From assembly GCA_028023455.1 (NCBI GenBank), contig JAQFVV010006274.1:4028001-4092000 (forward strand): a DNA stretch of 64,000 nucleotides, read 5' to 3'. The notes beneath the pieces were generated by a model. That model worked only from the letters and a program-made list of their open reading frames with translations. It had not been told where the DNA came from and did not search any database. Shown piece by piece: positions 12,000 through 24,351 of the stretch (positions are counted from its first letter, which is position 1; every line of letters starts with the position of its first letter). The position numbers and the translations under genes were made by a program. The stretch comes from Epiperipatus broadwayi (taxonomy: Eukaryota; Onychophora; Udeonychophora; Euonychophora; Peripatidae).

Positions 12000-14160
12000 A
12001 AGAAAATAAAATACTGGGACACAATTTGATACTTGGTTGTTTTTATACAAAATGTTTTCATGATGAAAAATATTCGTAAGGTTTGATGATTAAGCCAAGG
12101 ACATCTTATTTTTAATATGTAATCAGTAAAATTAAATGCAGTTCATTTACAAATATATGAAAAAGAATGAACACTGAGCAATATCTGAATTAGCATAAGC
12201 AGTTCTGCAGTAACATTTTAGAATAAGTTTATCCCTGACACATTTAACATATTCCTTTTACATAATGAATTAAACATCAGCAAATAAACCAACATTTCTC
12301 CTTAAACCTAGTTATCATTTACAGATTTTATGAAAATATAAAGTTCTTCTAATTGCAGCATATATATATTATTAATAAAATTCTATTACCAATTAGATAT
12401 TTTTATATTTTCATCACATAAACGCATTCATATGATGAGAGGATATATTCGTGTATGTAAATATAAAAGCTGACACGTACGTAAAAAAATATGTGTTAAG
12501 TTTTCTGCCTAATTGATAACACTCTAATCATCGTCTGAGATAGTTTGCCACCCTCTTAATATAAATTATTCCAGTTCTCTCACTTAGAACTATATAAATA
12601 AAATATTTGCTGATGACTTAGTCGTAATATTTCGTGTGTGCCAGGGCAGAGAATTTAACAACTCATGAGATTATTATATCATATTTGTAACCAGTTAGAA
12701 ATATAAATAGATGTCTGAATAATAGACAGTATCGTATTGCTTTAACACCATTTATTCTAAATTTGGATTTTTTAAACCTTTTTAAAGTTTGAGTTTTAAA
12801 TTTTGTTACCAAATTTTTTAAATTATTAATGTGCGTGATATATAATATACATTTTAATATTCTGAATGTTATTTAATATCAGATCATTGTTTAATTTTAT
12901 ATTTTTACTTAAAATTACCTTAAACTAATATCAGTTTTAATTTCATAAGTAAATATTTGCGAGTATAGTTGGAAAATTCCAGTTTTTAAGCATTATATTT
13001 ATCAATTCGTTTAACTTTGTGTGTGTGTGCAAAAGTTCTTTTTTTTTTTTTTACTATTTTATAGATGGCGTTTTAAATGATACTTATTTTACAATGCTTC
13101 TAATTGATTTTTTACCCCACCACTTTGACTTGGAGGTAAGCAGCTGGTAAACCCTTGCTGCGACCAAGATGCCCCAGGATGCCTTAGCGTGCAACTGACA
13201 GAGCAGATGATGGATGAAAGATTTCTTTTTTAAATTCTTCCAGTTTTAACTAGCTCTTCTCTCTTGTCCAAAATTCTAATAGCTGTTGTGTATTAGAAAA
13301 GAAATTTTTCAATGTATAAATTTGACAGGCATCTTAATTTGAGTTTAAACTAGTATTATAATGACTTCAAGATAAGTTATCTTCTCTCGCTTCAAAAATT
13401 AAATACTTTTATTATCCTTGAGGTGGCAGCACTGCATAGAAGTTTACGATGTTGTTTAAAATAACTGAGCAAGTATATTATGAAATTAGTATCAATAAAA
13501 TTAAATATTGTAAGCGGGTCATACATAATTATGTCAAGTTTAAAAAAATATTGAAAAATGAAATGAAAATAGATTATGAAAAGGAGCACAAGAAAAGTAG
13601 CTAATAAATGTTTAATAATAAAAAAAATCGAACAAAAATTAATAGCAAATTTTAAAGATTCGATTTAAAATGGAAAATGCAATTAAAGAATTGTTTCTTT
13701 TTAAATAGCAATCAAATTAATTTTAAAAATAATCAAAATAAATGAAAAATATAAGAAAGGAGATTGGGGAAGGGATATGATATGAATACTGTACCTTAAA
13801 TAAATAGATGCAATTGAAATATTAAGAATTAAGTGCTAAAACACTAAATTAAATGAGTGTCAAATAAAAGAAAAATATTAATTTCATAAGAAAATTTAAT
13901 GTAAACATCTTAGAAGTAACTGACTAGAAAGATATCTAAGGGAATTAGATGAATGACTATTAAAATAGATTATCTTTTTGAAATGTGTTAATGTGATTGG
14001 AGATTAAGATACTTTAGAGAATTTAGAATTGTAAAGACTATTGTTACTTTTTAAAAGAAAAAGAAAGAATATTAGAGATTCATTTTTTCATAGACCAGAT
14101 AATAGTAATAATGTTTACTGTTGTACAAATTAGCAGAAATCTCTAAAAGTATTTTCAGAC
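12000..14160. other. AT-rich spacer with one GC-richer patch
   Basis: No gene is recognised. A patch at about 13,120-13,220 is clearly richer in G+C than its surroundings (it includes GGTAAGCAGCTGGTAAACCC) and may be a remnant of an unidentified insertion. A short - strand ORF at 13,392-13,589 has no motif and is probably chance. Confidence 0.35.
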
Positions 14161-14185
14161 AAGTTAATTTTAATTCTGTTCTCAG

Positions 14186-14292
14186 CTTTTTTTTATTATT
14201 ATTATTATATGTCAAAGCGTTATCGGGAAGCGAACCCGGGCCCAGCTGCTAGGAAGGCAGCTACGCTAACCGCTAGGCCATCAACGCTTGAC
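14186..14292 (-). mobile_element. tRNA-Gly-derived SINE with exact 14-bp TSD
   Basis: On the - strand: leader GTCAA, a tRNA-like body at 14,217-14,287, then TTGACAT and an A-rich tail with ATA repeats. The body closely resembles animal tRNA-Gly(UCC): acceptor GCGTTGA, anticodon loop CTTCCTA with TCC in the anticodon position, and B box GGGTTCGCTTCC. Identical 14-bp flanks AATTCTGTTCTCAG at 14,172-14,185 and 14,293-14,306 are target-site duplications, showing LINE-mediated insertion. The acceptor stem is imperfect, so this is a retroposed copy and not a working tRNA gene. It is a young copy, judged by the perfect duplication. Confidence 0.85.
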
Positions 14293-14913
14293 AATTCTGT
14301 TCTCAGTTTTGTTTGCTCGAATAGAATGGGAAAATATTTTCATTTAATTTTAATGGCATTGGTTATCTTCCATATGGCTAGGTTTTGCACATCAACTCAT
14401 ATCTGGGATAAATAAGTATGCCAAAATATTATTGCTAAGTGTTTTATATATATAATTTATATTTATAAATTTGAGATTATGATTATTAATAATATATTGC
14501 TTTGTCTCTCTGGAAAATTTTGTTAGCTATAAGAGATACCCGTCAAATCATGTAAGTAGATTATCCAATCTTTATTTTGACTTAATTAAAATAGGAAATA
14601 TAGTTATGTCAAAAAAAAAATTATATTTCTACTTTTAAATGTTTAATTAATATGTCTTGGTGTTTCGTATTTATCAATATTTGCTTGTTAGTATAATATT
14701 CTTCTAAATTGGTTATTAAGTTGTTTCATTTATTTGTTTGCAAATATATTGACTGATTGATTATTTTTATTACCGTAGCCATTTTTTTATATATTAAAAT
14801 TCTTCTCACAAAAATCAATAATTTTAAAAGCAACAATCCCAGTGTGAGAACATTATTTATGCCACTTCATTAGATTTAGATATCTAAGTTTTATTATCTC
14901 ACTTTCATGGGTT

Positions 14914-14932
14914 TTGTGTGTGTGTGTGTGTG
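14914..14932 (+). repeat. (TG)n microsatellite
   Basis: About nine TG units. A separate (AT)n tract lies at 15,009-15,027. Confidence 0.9.
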
Positions 14933-15384
14933 TTTGATCTCATATCTACATCTACACAAATCTAACTTGATTCATCTGTGGCTATATACTTTGTGTCTGT
15001 GCTGTTGAATATATATATATATATATTCTTAGCCCAGAAACGTTTTATTATCAGGATCAATTCGTTTCATTCTCATATATAAAATGATAAAAATGAAATA
15101 TCAAAACTTAAAAAATATTATTGTCCAATATTGTATTAATTAAACAAAAATATTTATTAAATTATTTTTTTCAAAAAAAAAAATCATCAAATTTAAAATG
15201 TATTGCTTGAAAAATGTTGCTTTTCTGTTACCTTTTTTAATTTGTTCAAGTAAAGTTGCTTTATGTATTCAATCTATTTTTCTGTGCTTCACATAAAAAT
15301 TCATATTCGTATCTAACTTTTTTGTCATGTTAACTTTATAAAATATTACATGACCGCCATTTCTTTTGCTTACTCAATCTGTTA

Positions 15385-15622
15385 AAACAATAGCAACTTT
15401 CCCATACAATAGCATCATCTACTGCATTCAATCCAAAGATCTATATGCTTTCCTCTCAAATCCAAAGCTCCTCACTGATGAAAGCCATAAGCTAGAATCT
15501 AGTCTAAGGATATTGGATGAGAAAGCACTAGATAGGCATTTCAATGCACAAAAGCTTAAACATCCTTTGATTACCATAGCTTACACTAGGTGGCACTATT
15601 GTATGGAGAGAGTTGCTACTAG
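15385..15622. mobile_element. Fold-back element, family A copy 2
   Basis: The ends are inverted: AGCAACTTTCCCATACAATAG on the left matches the reverse complement of CTATTGTATGGAGAGAGTTGCT on the right (15,597-15,617). The right half follows the 18.3-kb copy (GGATATTGGATGAG, GCATTTCAATGCAC, GATTACC). A hammerhead-like segment starts CTCACTGATGAAAGCC near 15,472-15,487, but the GAAAC box reads GAATC, so it is broken. The left arm is diverged. A 95-codon ORF crosses it and has no recognisable protein features. This is an older member of the same family. Confidence 0.55.
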
Positions 15623-16140
15623 TTTAACTTTCTCTTGGATTCATATAGACTAATGTTTATGTTTAGCTCCATCATTGATATTTGCACTTACATTATAATC
15701 AATAACTAATATTGGATTTATATTCTGCATGACAAAAACATTGTAACTATAATAAGGCATCTCTTACATCATATATGCTACACAAATGATATTTTTTTGC
15801 ACATTTTTATGATGAGTAGTACTTCTATAAGTTTTGTCTGGATTTTAGAAAGTTCCTGATTATTAGATTACTTAATAATGATGATAAACTCTACATAAAT
15901 TATACAGCATCAAAAGTATAATTATTTTATTCAAGAGCTCTAAAACACTCTCTACAAAGCTCATTGTGAAATACATATTTTTTAACAATATCTCATTTTA
16001 CAATAATTTTTCTAAGAGAACTTCAGTGATCTAACTGATGTTTATATGAGAATTGTTTTAATAAATTTATTTTAAAATTATTATCATAATTTGTATATGT
16101 AAATGTGTTTTAATGATTATTATCAAATTATTCATTTCAG

Positions 16141-16333
16141 ATATTTGAATCATGTGAAACCAGCAACTTACACTGATGAGTGTGGAGGTTACACTTCGAA
16201 TCTTGCCTGCCAGAGAGCACTTCTAGAAGCATTCTGTGGCTTATTTTGTGATGCTGATGGAGTAACCGGTGCACCTTCCAGTAGTGGCAGCAGTGGAATT
16301 TCTGATATGGATGCTGCAGATAATTTGACGTAA
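16141..16333 (+). CDS. Probable 3'-terminal coding exon, unknown protein
   Basis: A pyrimidine-containing acceptor (ATTATTCATTTCAG) ends at 16,140. The exon begins with the last base of a split codon and encodes about 63 residues, starting [17 protein letters not shown], followed by a Cys- and Leu-rich segment ([15 protein letters not shown]) and a Ser/Gly-rich, acidic tail, to TAA at 16,331. It is clearly more G+C-rich and codon-like than its surroundings. The balanced amino-acid composition and lack of stops favour a real host exon. I do not recognise the protein. The helical Cys-containing block suggests the C-terminal end of a larger cytosolic protein, but that is inference. The upstream exons must lie before this window's evident signals, with introns full of transposons. 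Confidence 0.65.
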
Positions 16334-16427
16334 CAATAATTACTGTTAGATATTTTGTTCTATCATTTTACAAATGATACTCAAATAAGTACATATTTTA
16401 TTGGAAGATAGCATTTATTTCTTTTTA

Positions 16428-16507
16428 AATAAAAAATCTGTTGATTAACTATACTTTGAAATTTGTTTTTGTTCTTTTCTTTTTTTTTTTGTAAATCTAC
16501 TAATAAA
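16428..16507 (+). terminator. Candidate polyadenylation signals
   Basis: AATAAA occurs at 16,428-16,433 and again at 16,502-16,507, 95 and 169 bp after the stop codon of the preceding exon. A GT-rich stretch (TTGTTATTGTTGTTG) follows near 16,548-16,562, a typical downstream element. AATAAA is frequent by chance in DNA this AT-rich, so the support comes from position. Confidence 0.4.
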
Positions 16508-16599
16508 ATTTGGGCCAAATACTAATTTTATTGAGATTGACGTGATGTTGTTATTGTTGTTGTTTTCTCATATTATAATTTTAAAAAATAAATATTTTT

Positions 16600-18240
16600 T
16601 TAAAAATATTTTTTATTTTTTGGGTTATTTTAATTATTTCTACTATTTATTTTATATAAAATTAGATAAACAGAAAAGATAATGTATAACTAACTATACT
16701 GGGATATTTAAAAAAAAAAAAACATTTGTCAGACTGCCTATTACAGTGTGTCGATTTTCACTGATTTTTTTATATGCATGTATGTGTTTATATTGTAAAT
16801 GAATACAATTAAAATCTGTAAACCTAAATAATCATTGAAGAAATGCAAAGAAAGTAAAAGGAAAAAATAAAAAAACATTAATATAAGGAATGTAGATGAT
16901 TATCAGAGTATGAACCAATATAAATATCATAATTTTAAGAATGTTCTAAAATTCTAAAAATATGATGGCAGGTCATAGGACAATCCATTTGCTAGATGTC
17001 ATGATAATGGATATACTATTGTAAAATAATGCCTTTTTTTGGAGCAATTGAATGTAAAAAACTATCTAATAAAATATTCAAACTTGAGCAGTAAAAATAT
17101 ATTCTGTTTACATTTTTGAAATTTATCTTAAAGATACTCTAAAGAGGTTTTTATTGAAATGATATAGTTACAGCAGAGAGTAATCCATTTATTGATTGGA
17201 TGGCTAACTATATTGATTTTGGTGTGTTACTTGAAAGAAAAATTCTAAAACTGATTGCAAGCTAAAAAATTTACACATTTTACTGGCTTCTTACCTTTAA
17301 CACATGACAAGACACATTAATCATTATGCTGTAAGGCACTTTATAAGTATATTTATAATTTTTGGTTCATTAATCAATCAATGTTTTGTTGAGAGTATTA
17401 TAATTGTAATATTTACACTTATATGACTATATTTTCAGATAGTTTAAAAGTCTGTCCTTTTTTTTTATTTTTAATATTCCAGAACCCACTAGATAAAAGA
17501 AGAATGATAATTTTCTGAAATTACAATAAAACATATATTAGCAGAATTTATAATTCTACGAACATTATCTATTACCTTGGATAGACCTTCTGCAAATTAT
17601 CTCAAGATTTCACCTATTATGGTAGCATTTATTTTATTTTATCTTTGCTCAACTTTGGTAATTGAAGTGGTTGAAAAATTTATCATCATGTAAGTCAGTT
17701 TCACGATCTACCCACATGGTCTTGTTAAAGTGCATGATATTAATCTCCTTTCCTGACAACTCCATGTACTAGATCATATATATCTTCAGGTAAAATTCTT
17801 TAGCATAGTCATTTTAATTTTTTTTTTATTAACAGTATTTATCTTGATTTATTGAATTTTTTAAGTCTTTGTTGATGTAGTAATCATAAAACATGTTTTT
17901 CTAATCTTGAAATTTATATTTCAGTACTATTGTTTTTTGTGGCAGGTTTTAATTTTGAATGAAGTATTGCCTGATTACAAGCTAAGATCTCTGCTATTTA
18001 TTGATAGTAAATAATTAATTTTCTAGCCATTAGATAATATTTTCAAAAGCTACAGTAATTATGCTTTAAACTATTAAGGAATTATAACAATGTTTTAAAA
18101 TATGCTTTGCTTATTACCATATATATGTATATATTATACATATTGAAAAAACAAATTGATATTTGTGATATCAGTGAGAGAATTAGAATAGTGAAATGAA
18201 GCCAAGATCTAAAAATAGATAGATAACTAAAAATTAAACT
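16600..18240. other. AT-rich spacer without recognised gene
   Basis: No ORF with protein-like composition and no repeat terminus is recognised. Poly-A and poly-T runs occur near 16,710 and 17,459. Confidence 0.35.
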
Positions 18241-18263
18241 GAATCTCAAGAATTTGAAAAATC

Positions 18264-18675
18264 ACATGATCACCATCTCTTATGCTACCACATAACTGTT
18301 ATTAAACAGGAAAAATTCTCCATACAGTAGTGCCACCCTGTGCCAACCAGAGTAATCAATGAATGCCAGAAGGCTTATGCCTAAACTTCCCATCTAAGGC
18401 ACCTACCTACTCATCCAATATCCCCAGACTAGTTTTTGGCTTGTGGCCTTCATCAGTGAGGAGCCTTGAATCTGAGAGCACTGCACCTAGATCTTGGTAC
18501 AGTGCTTTCAGATTCAAGGCTCCTCACTGATGAAGGCCACAAGCCAAAAACTAGTCTGGGGATATTGGATGAGTAGGTACCTTAGATGGCAAGTTTATGC
18601 ACAAGCCTTCTGGCATCCATTGATTACTCTGGTTGGCACAGGGTAGCACTACTGTATTGAGAGTTTTGCCTATTG
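18264..18675. mobile_element. Fold-back element, family A copy 3, with exact 12-bp TSD
   Basis: A 412-bp insertion lies between identical 12-mers ATTTGAAAAATC at 18,252-18,263 and 18,676-18,687. Inside, both arms carry the same series in opposite order: CATACAGTAGTGCC / GGTAGCACTACTGTAT, GAGTAATCAATGAATGCC / GGCATCCATTGATTACTC, CTCATCCAATATCCCCAGAC, and GGCTTGTGGCCTTCATCAGTGAGG. The loop is near 18,485-18,500. The palindrome plus long TSD fits a retroposed, hammerhead-bearing Penelope-like terminal repeat better than a cut-and-paste transposon, whose TSDs are short and fixed. No protein is encoded. Confidence 0.75.
18527..18556 (+). ncRNA. Hammerhead-like motif with altered catalytic box
   Basis: Perfect CUGAUGA core at 18,527-18,533, then A, a 3-bp stem II (GGC/GCC) with loop CACAA, then AAAAAC and UAGUC. 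In the hammerhead consensus this box is GAAAC, and its first G (G12) acts in catalysis; here it is A. The stem III analogue is AC/GU with loop UA. The complementary arm holds the mirror copy. It is likely a catalytically dead derivative of a functional ancestor. Confidence 0.5.
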
Positions 18676-18689
18676 ATTTGAAAAATCTT

Positions 18690-19415
18690 AGAAAGAAATC
18701 ACATATGAGATCTATGAGACAAAAAAGTTAGTTAAAGTGAAGATGTTAAGGATGAGAAATTTAGAATATAAATTTCAAAAGACCATACTATATCTGATTG
18801 ATAATGTGAAAATTTTATACATAATCATGATAGCTTATTTGTAAATATTATAAGTATTCAGTTTGATTCTTAAAATAGTATCATCTCAACACATATAATT
18901 CAAGATCTTGTAACAGTTGAGACAGGATGTGTTCATATTCAAAAGACTATATAATTTATTCATTAAATTGTATTCAGCTGAGTCTCTATTGTTACTAATT
19001 GTATATGTAAGAAAGTACTCATTAATAGGAATAGACTTGGTAAGATTAGAAATCCTGAATGTGAGACAAAACAATCAATATTGAGTCACTTTTAGAACTG
19101 AATTTAAGGTGTTCATCAACAGATGATTTAAACACCTCAGTAGCTCTGTTTAGGGGTCTCACAATCCATTTAAAATTTAAGCTTAGAAATGGTGATCTAA
19201 AAATAATCCATCTCACAGAATCTAATCAGGTATATGGCTGGCTGATTTTCATTTAAGTTGTATTAATAATTATAATATCTGATGGCAAAGTGAAGTTAGT
19301 GATAGTAATATACATGAATACATAAATTTTTTTCTACGGTATTGCTAAAGAAATGTGTAATTTGGTTTGATATAAATTCTTCAAGACTTGAATGTAGGAT
19401 ATGGTTAGTGACTAT
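18690..19415. other. Spacer without recognised gene
   Basis: Short - strand ORFs here (for example 18,886-19,074) lack motifs. Nothing is supported. Confidence 0.3.
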
Positions 19416-19419
19416 GTGG

Positions 19420-19560
19420 TCAAAGTTTAAGGTTGTTGCAATTATGTTTCTGTTTGTTTGTTGTTGTTTTTTCAGATCACAAATAGGTTCAAAGTTTGTT
19501 GCAATTATGTTTCTGTTTGTTGGTTGTTGTTTTTTCAGATCACAAATATGATCAAAGTTT
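19420..19560 (+). repeat. Tandem duplication, about 66-bp unit
   Basis: Two adjacent copies, each running TCAAAGTTT...GTTGCAATTATGTTTCTG...TTTTTTCAGATCACAAATA, plus the start of a third (ATGATCAAAGTTT). Read-through ORFs on both strands (69 and 95 codons) are products of the duplication and are not genes. Confidence 0.8.
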
Positions 19561-20634
19561 TCTTTTAAGTAGACTATTGTCAATTTTATTAAGCATTCAC
19601 CAGAGGTTTGTAAATAAATACCTGACTATTAATAGATAGAGAATTTCCTGATGGACAAATGAGTGCTGATGTAGTATGATACAGTCTTCATTACTAGTAA
19701 CAAGAGATGGTATACTTTTATGAGTGCTGAATTTCTGGTTATTTTATTTTTAGTTCTTAAGTATAAGGTGACTTCTGATATTGGTCTAACTTTGTATTTT
19801 CAAATTGGTAGATGTCACAATGGAAAAATTCAGAAAGCTTTTTTTTATATGATACTGTTGTATCACTACCAGTAGCCTGTGATCAAAGTCATTGGAAATA
19901 ATGATCTTATGTTTTATTGAGTATTTGCACAACATATAAACAACTACCACACACACTTGCCAAACTATTGTTATAAATATAAATTTGAAAGCATTCACAT
20001 TTAAAACATTGGGATTTATGGGATTATTGCTAGGACTAAAAGGAAATCAACATGACACAAGTATTTGCTGGTATAGATTGTTGGACAAAGCATTAGAGAT
20101 TTAACTACAAGGTTATAATCATAATGGCATTTTAAAATAAAAAGGATCCTATTTCAAAATGTTTGATTTCTTTCTTTAGAAGCAATAGTGTTTCTTATCT
20201 AACCTCAAAGCTAATAACAATTGGAAGTGTTATTTTGGATTTTCAATGTGGCTATATTACAAACAAACATTCTAACTCCTGTTATAAATATGGATGTAAT
20301 GAAAGGAAATACAATATTTTGTATTTGATGAATAATAAATCATACACATAATCTTTTAAAAATATTATTTATTATTGAATCTTTCATTAATTAATATCTT
20401 TTTTTTCTGAAATTTCATTGACATCATATAGTCAATATATGAAAAACAACTTTCCAATAAAAAGCATTTAACATAAATTATATCAAGCTTTTAATTAATA
20501 ATTGTTGATAATGTTTTTTTCTTAAAAATTTATATAATGTGATTGAAATGTTCAGATAAGAAATGAATATTAATGAATAATTTAGTAATAAATAAGTTCC
20601 CCACCCCCTTTCAGAAACTAGGCTATATTTGTAT

Positions 20635-23600
20635 TGAAGCACTCAAATCTGTTGCACACATTTGGCTTCACTTTCTGGTGATGTTTGAAATCCTTCAAAC
20701 ATGGGTTCAAACTCAGTCATTTAATAAATAATCACTAGGGAGTGAAGGTATACTGATGCACGTGATTGTTTATCTTTTATTAAGCTTTATTCTCATTTAA
20801 AATTGATATAAATATAAAACATAAATTTCTATTACGGTAAACAATCATGCGTATGTGTGTGTGTAACAGATAAACATAATAATTTTATTAAAAGCATTAT
20901 ATTACGTATATATTTATTCAAGTATTTTTTACTTTTGAAACGAAGTTCAAGAGAGTAATGCAAATTTAGTAAACAAAAGACTTACCTTATTTTAAATTCT
21001 GAAAAGATTTATTTTTATTTTAACATAGGTTTATTTTAAAAGTCACGTTACTTAACATTTATCCCGCAGGTCTATTTTCAGCTTGAAATAGATCAAGACT
21101 AACCCTCTTGAACTTGATCTCGTTCATACTTTAAAATTTGCTGTAACATTGTAACCGTTAGCTGACATCCGGGGATTACAAAAGGCAGCCAAAATTAGTA
21201 TAAATACCACTGCATTTTCTAACTAAAAGGCTCTACATGTTATTTTCTAAACGTTGTTGCTAAGGAAATCTACGTCACTCAGAACTTTAAAATGGTTAGT
21301 GAGTAGAGTTAAAATTTGCTTCCCCGATCTCTCCAAGATCAAGCCAATGCCAATGTACACATAAGCCATTGTTTCCAAACTACTGCCAAAATGAACTGTA
21401 AATTACATAAGGAACGGACTTTAATCGCAATTTCGTCAAAATAATGCCAAATTAATCATATTTCATAAAACATGAAACCAACACATGTGCATACGGCCGT
21501 CAAGTCATCAGAAAGGTAATTCCCTGCCGCAAAATGAACTCTAAAAACTTTATCTAAATAATCTTCTTAAATGTAAAATTCAACCTCTAATTATGTAAAT
21601 TTAGCTCACCTAAAGTATGTCCTTTTAATGTTTCCATTTTTGTAATCTTTATATTTTCAAATGTAATTGCTTATCCTTCCATCGGTAATGCCAAACCGAT
21701 GAATTTCTTAAACAATGACTTTTCTTTTTGCTTCAATATCTAAATTCTATTTGATTTTCTAAACTCGATTACTAGGTTTTCACTCTTACTGTATTATTAT
21801 TTTAAATGTGGCAATTTTAATTTGATATTATGTAAATCATACCCATTTTAATATGCTCATAATTCAATCTGGCGAATTAATCTTATCTTATTTTACTATT
21901 CCGCCATTAAGGAATTTAAATCGTAAACGTAAGTTTTTTTACAAAAGTATAAAAATTCGCCCAGTTGAAAAATATTCCTAAACTATTTTTATTAATTGAT
22001 ATTATGCTATCCGCTATTCTTAAATAAGTTAACTATTATTTTGCGCTATTGATTAATATTACATAAATTTAGTATTAATTAAATTGAATTCAGATCCTTA
22101 CTTTTAAGTGATGATTCATTATATAATTAGCCCACCATCTAATGATATTTTAAGTAACTTAATTTTTCGAACGTATTGATTTGCGTTTAACGAAGGGAAT
22201 TTTAATTGTTATATTTTATTATTGATATGCTAGATAACTTCTTTAAGTAAATTGTCTGCCCTTTTTGGGAGTGCTTGTATATAATCATTTCATTACGCTA
22301 GGCTTAATTACTATTTATGGCCATATAAATCAGTGTTAATACAAACCTGAAAGCCCTCACAATGCGTCCTGGTGATAACCTTCATCAATCAAATGTTGCT
22401 TTGTCATACTTTCTCTCATCACTGGAATCCTTAAAGCACATTTCTCGGCGGAGTGTGGAGGCCCTGACTCCCACAGATTGTGTTTGGTCGTGTAAGCTCT
22501 ATTATGGGTTAACATTCGGAAAATCGGAACCATAGTATCTTGCTGACCACTTCTTCGGATGCCATCTGTCACAAGTGCAGATGAGCTTATATTCTTCGTT
22601 CTCAAGTTGATGAAGCTTCTCGTCCTCTCAAACATTATCATTCGGTCCGCACGCTATCATTTATACTTTCTCACATATTTTATTCATCTGTAAGTCGTAA
22701 TGATGTGATTTTCCTAAGCCACCTCAAGTTCTCGTTATAATATAAATTTAGTTTGCCGTATTATATGTTATCGCTTATTAGCGCTATCTACCCTTTCGTT
22801 CAACCGCTATTAAATACGTTAACTTTTAAGAAAGCCTATAAAGGTCAAGTCATGTGACAGAATGCTGAAATAATTATGCTTTTCCTTATTCTATACGTAA
22901 ATCATAAATGATGAATCATCTTATAATTTCCAAGATAATTGATCTATTAATGTAATTCTGATGAAGTCCAAGTATAATCAAAATTCATTTGATCATTTGT
23001 TATTTAAAATATAATATTCATAATAAAAGCCCATGTGCAGTTATTGAAATCTGTTATACTCTTGTGATTTAAATATGATAATGTAGATAATAAAAGCTCC
23101 CCATATAGTTATTAAAATCCATTATATTCTTTGTGACTTAAAAATCTTGTAAAGATTCATAATAAAAACCCATGTATCATTATTGAAATCCACTATATTC
23201 TTAATGATTTAAAAAGGTCATAGCGTGAATAATAGAAACCCTGTGATATATATATTAGCATATTAAGCCGCATCGTTTCAATTAATTAATTTCCTACTAT
23301 GTAAACTTAGTAGTGGCATATCCATCAATCCTTAAATTAGGTTATTAAGGTCAGCATGGAATGCCCATGTGAATATTAAGTGAAACCTAGATCAAGTATT
23401 CTTTATGTAATCAAGGTTATGATGTTTTAAATCTTTATATCCAGCTACTCACATATTGATTTAATTTCATTGCTAATGTTATTTTCAATAAATTCATATT
23501 TAATAGTCTATTCTTTGGACATTTTCTTAATTCATGCATGCACATCTGTTATTATATTGCATCATCATTTAGTTAATCATTAGATCTCTTGTGTCTCTTC

Positions 23601-23765
23601 TGACCCTCTGGGCCGGGGATTGTTAAAATGTCTTTTGCTATCGTCAGAAGTGTTGTTTGTAATTCGTGAGTATTCCTGACCTGTGTATCTTGCATATGAT
23701 TGAACTCTAAGTACTTTTGCTTAGATGCTAATTCTTGGTAGACGAACATACAATTCTGACTGGTA
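20635..23765 (+). repeat. Left copy of about 3.1-kb direct repeat (probable 5' LTR)
   Basis: Matches 26,375-29,527 end to end at roughly 95% by eye, with small indels (the right copy has about 33 extra bases near 29,380). The shared start is TGAAGCACTC and the last shared bases are GACTGGTA. A TATAAATA box lies at 21,199. An array of four diverged units of about 70 bp, each containing AATAAAAGC or AATAAAAACCC and a TTATTGAAATC-like segment, spans about 23,006-23,250. Because a gag-like gene lies between the copies and a purine tract precedes the right one, I read these as unusually long LTRs. A segmental duplication is the main alternative. Confidence 0.65.
22357..22641 (-). CDS. Antisense ORF kept in both LTR copies (left)
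   Basis: A 94-residue ORF on the - strand, inside the left long repeat. It begins near Met-Ile-Met-Phe-Glu-Arg and has conserved segments IFRMLTHNRAY, KHNLWESGPPHSAEKCALRI and ESMTKQHLIDE. The equivalent frame is open in the right copy. The region is richer in G+C than the rest of the repeat. No known domain is recognised. It could be a real small protein, a fossil exon captured by the element, or just the GC-rich core of the LTR. Coding status is not established. Confidence 0.25.
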   Translation of the reverse strand: MIMFERTRSFINLRTKNISSSALVTDGIRRSGQQDTMVPIFRMLTHNRAYTTKHNLWESGPPHSAEKCALRIPVMRESMTKQHLIDEGYHQDAL

Positions 23766-24340
23766 TAGAGTATTTTTTTTTCCCTGGGTTTGTATGCTCA
23801 TCTGTGGGGCCATTTCAAAATTACCACACCCTGCAATACCTTATAGAGCAATTGATATTATGTATAATGTTTTTTTTCTCCTCTGGTTCAAATATTAATG
23901 AATAAATATATGTAAAAAAAAATTTTCCCAGGTTTGAACCCAAAATTGTACTGCCTCAATAATATGTACATACTACACAATACCCTAGAGAGTATTCGAG
24001 TTGTATATGCAACATTTTCTATTTTTAAAGAATTGTGAAATATGTATAAGATTTTTTTTTTTCGGACCTAAAAGATGCACAATAAAAGATGTGACTTCAA
24101 AATACATTTTGTATTGATGATATTAATCTGATAAATAATAACATATATTATCACTAAACTTTTATGAGTGTTTTGCTTTTAACTTATTGTTTTATTTTTT
24201 CAAGAAGTCTAATACTAAGATGATTATGACCAATATGTATCGAGTAAGTAAACCATAATAAAAAAAAAATTAGCAGTCAAACTTGTCGATGTGCATGCAA
24301 ACCAAAGATAGTTATGAGTGGTAAGCCTACTGCGCTGACA

Positions 24341-24351
24341 TGGCGCCCGGG
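24341..24351 (+). promoter_or_regulatory. Possible primer-binding site
   Basis: TGGCGCCCGGG begins like the primer-binding sites of many LTR elements (TGGCGCCC...). It lies about 575 bp past the end of the shared repeat, so either the 5' LTR is longer than the part still shared with the right copy, or this is unrelated. A stretch just before it resembles part of a tRNA-Met on the - strand (AGCGCAGTAGGC, then CTCATAA), an alternative explanation. Confidence 0.25.

Noticed and set aside
14217-14287. Functional tRNA-Gly(UCC) gene
   Set aside because: Anticodon loop and B box fit, but the acceptor stem is mismatched, and an A-rich tail plus exact 14-bp flanking duplications show a retroposed SINE copy.
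14209-14415. 68-codon ORF on the + strand
   Set aside because: It runs through the SINE in antisense and into the right target duplication; no protein features.
23758-23768. TGGTATAGAG as primer-binding site directly after the left 3.1-kb repeat
   Set aside because: TGGTA is also present at the end of the right copy, so it is part of the shared repeat and not unique to the interior.
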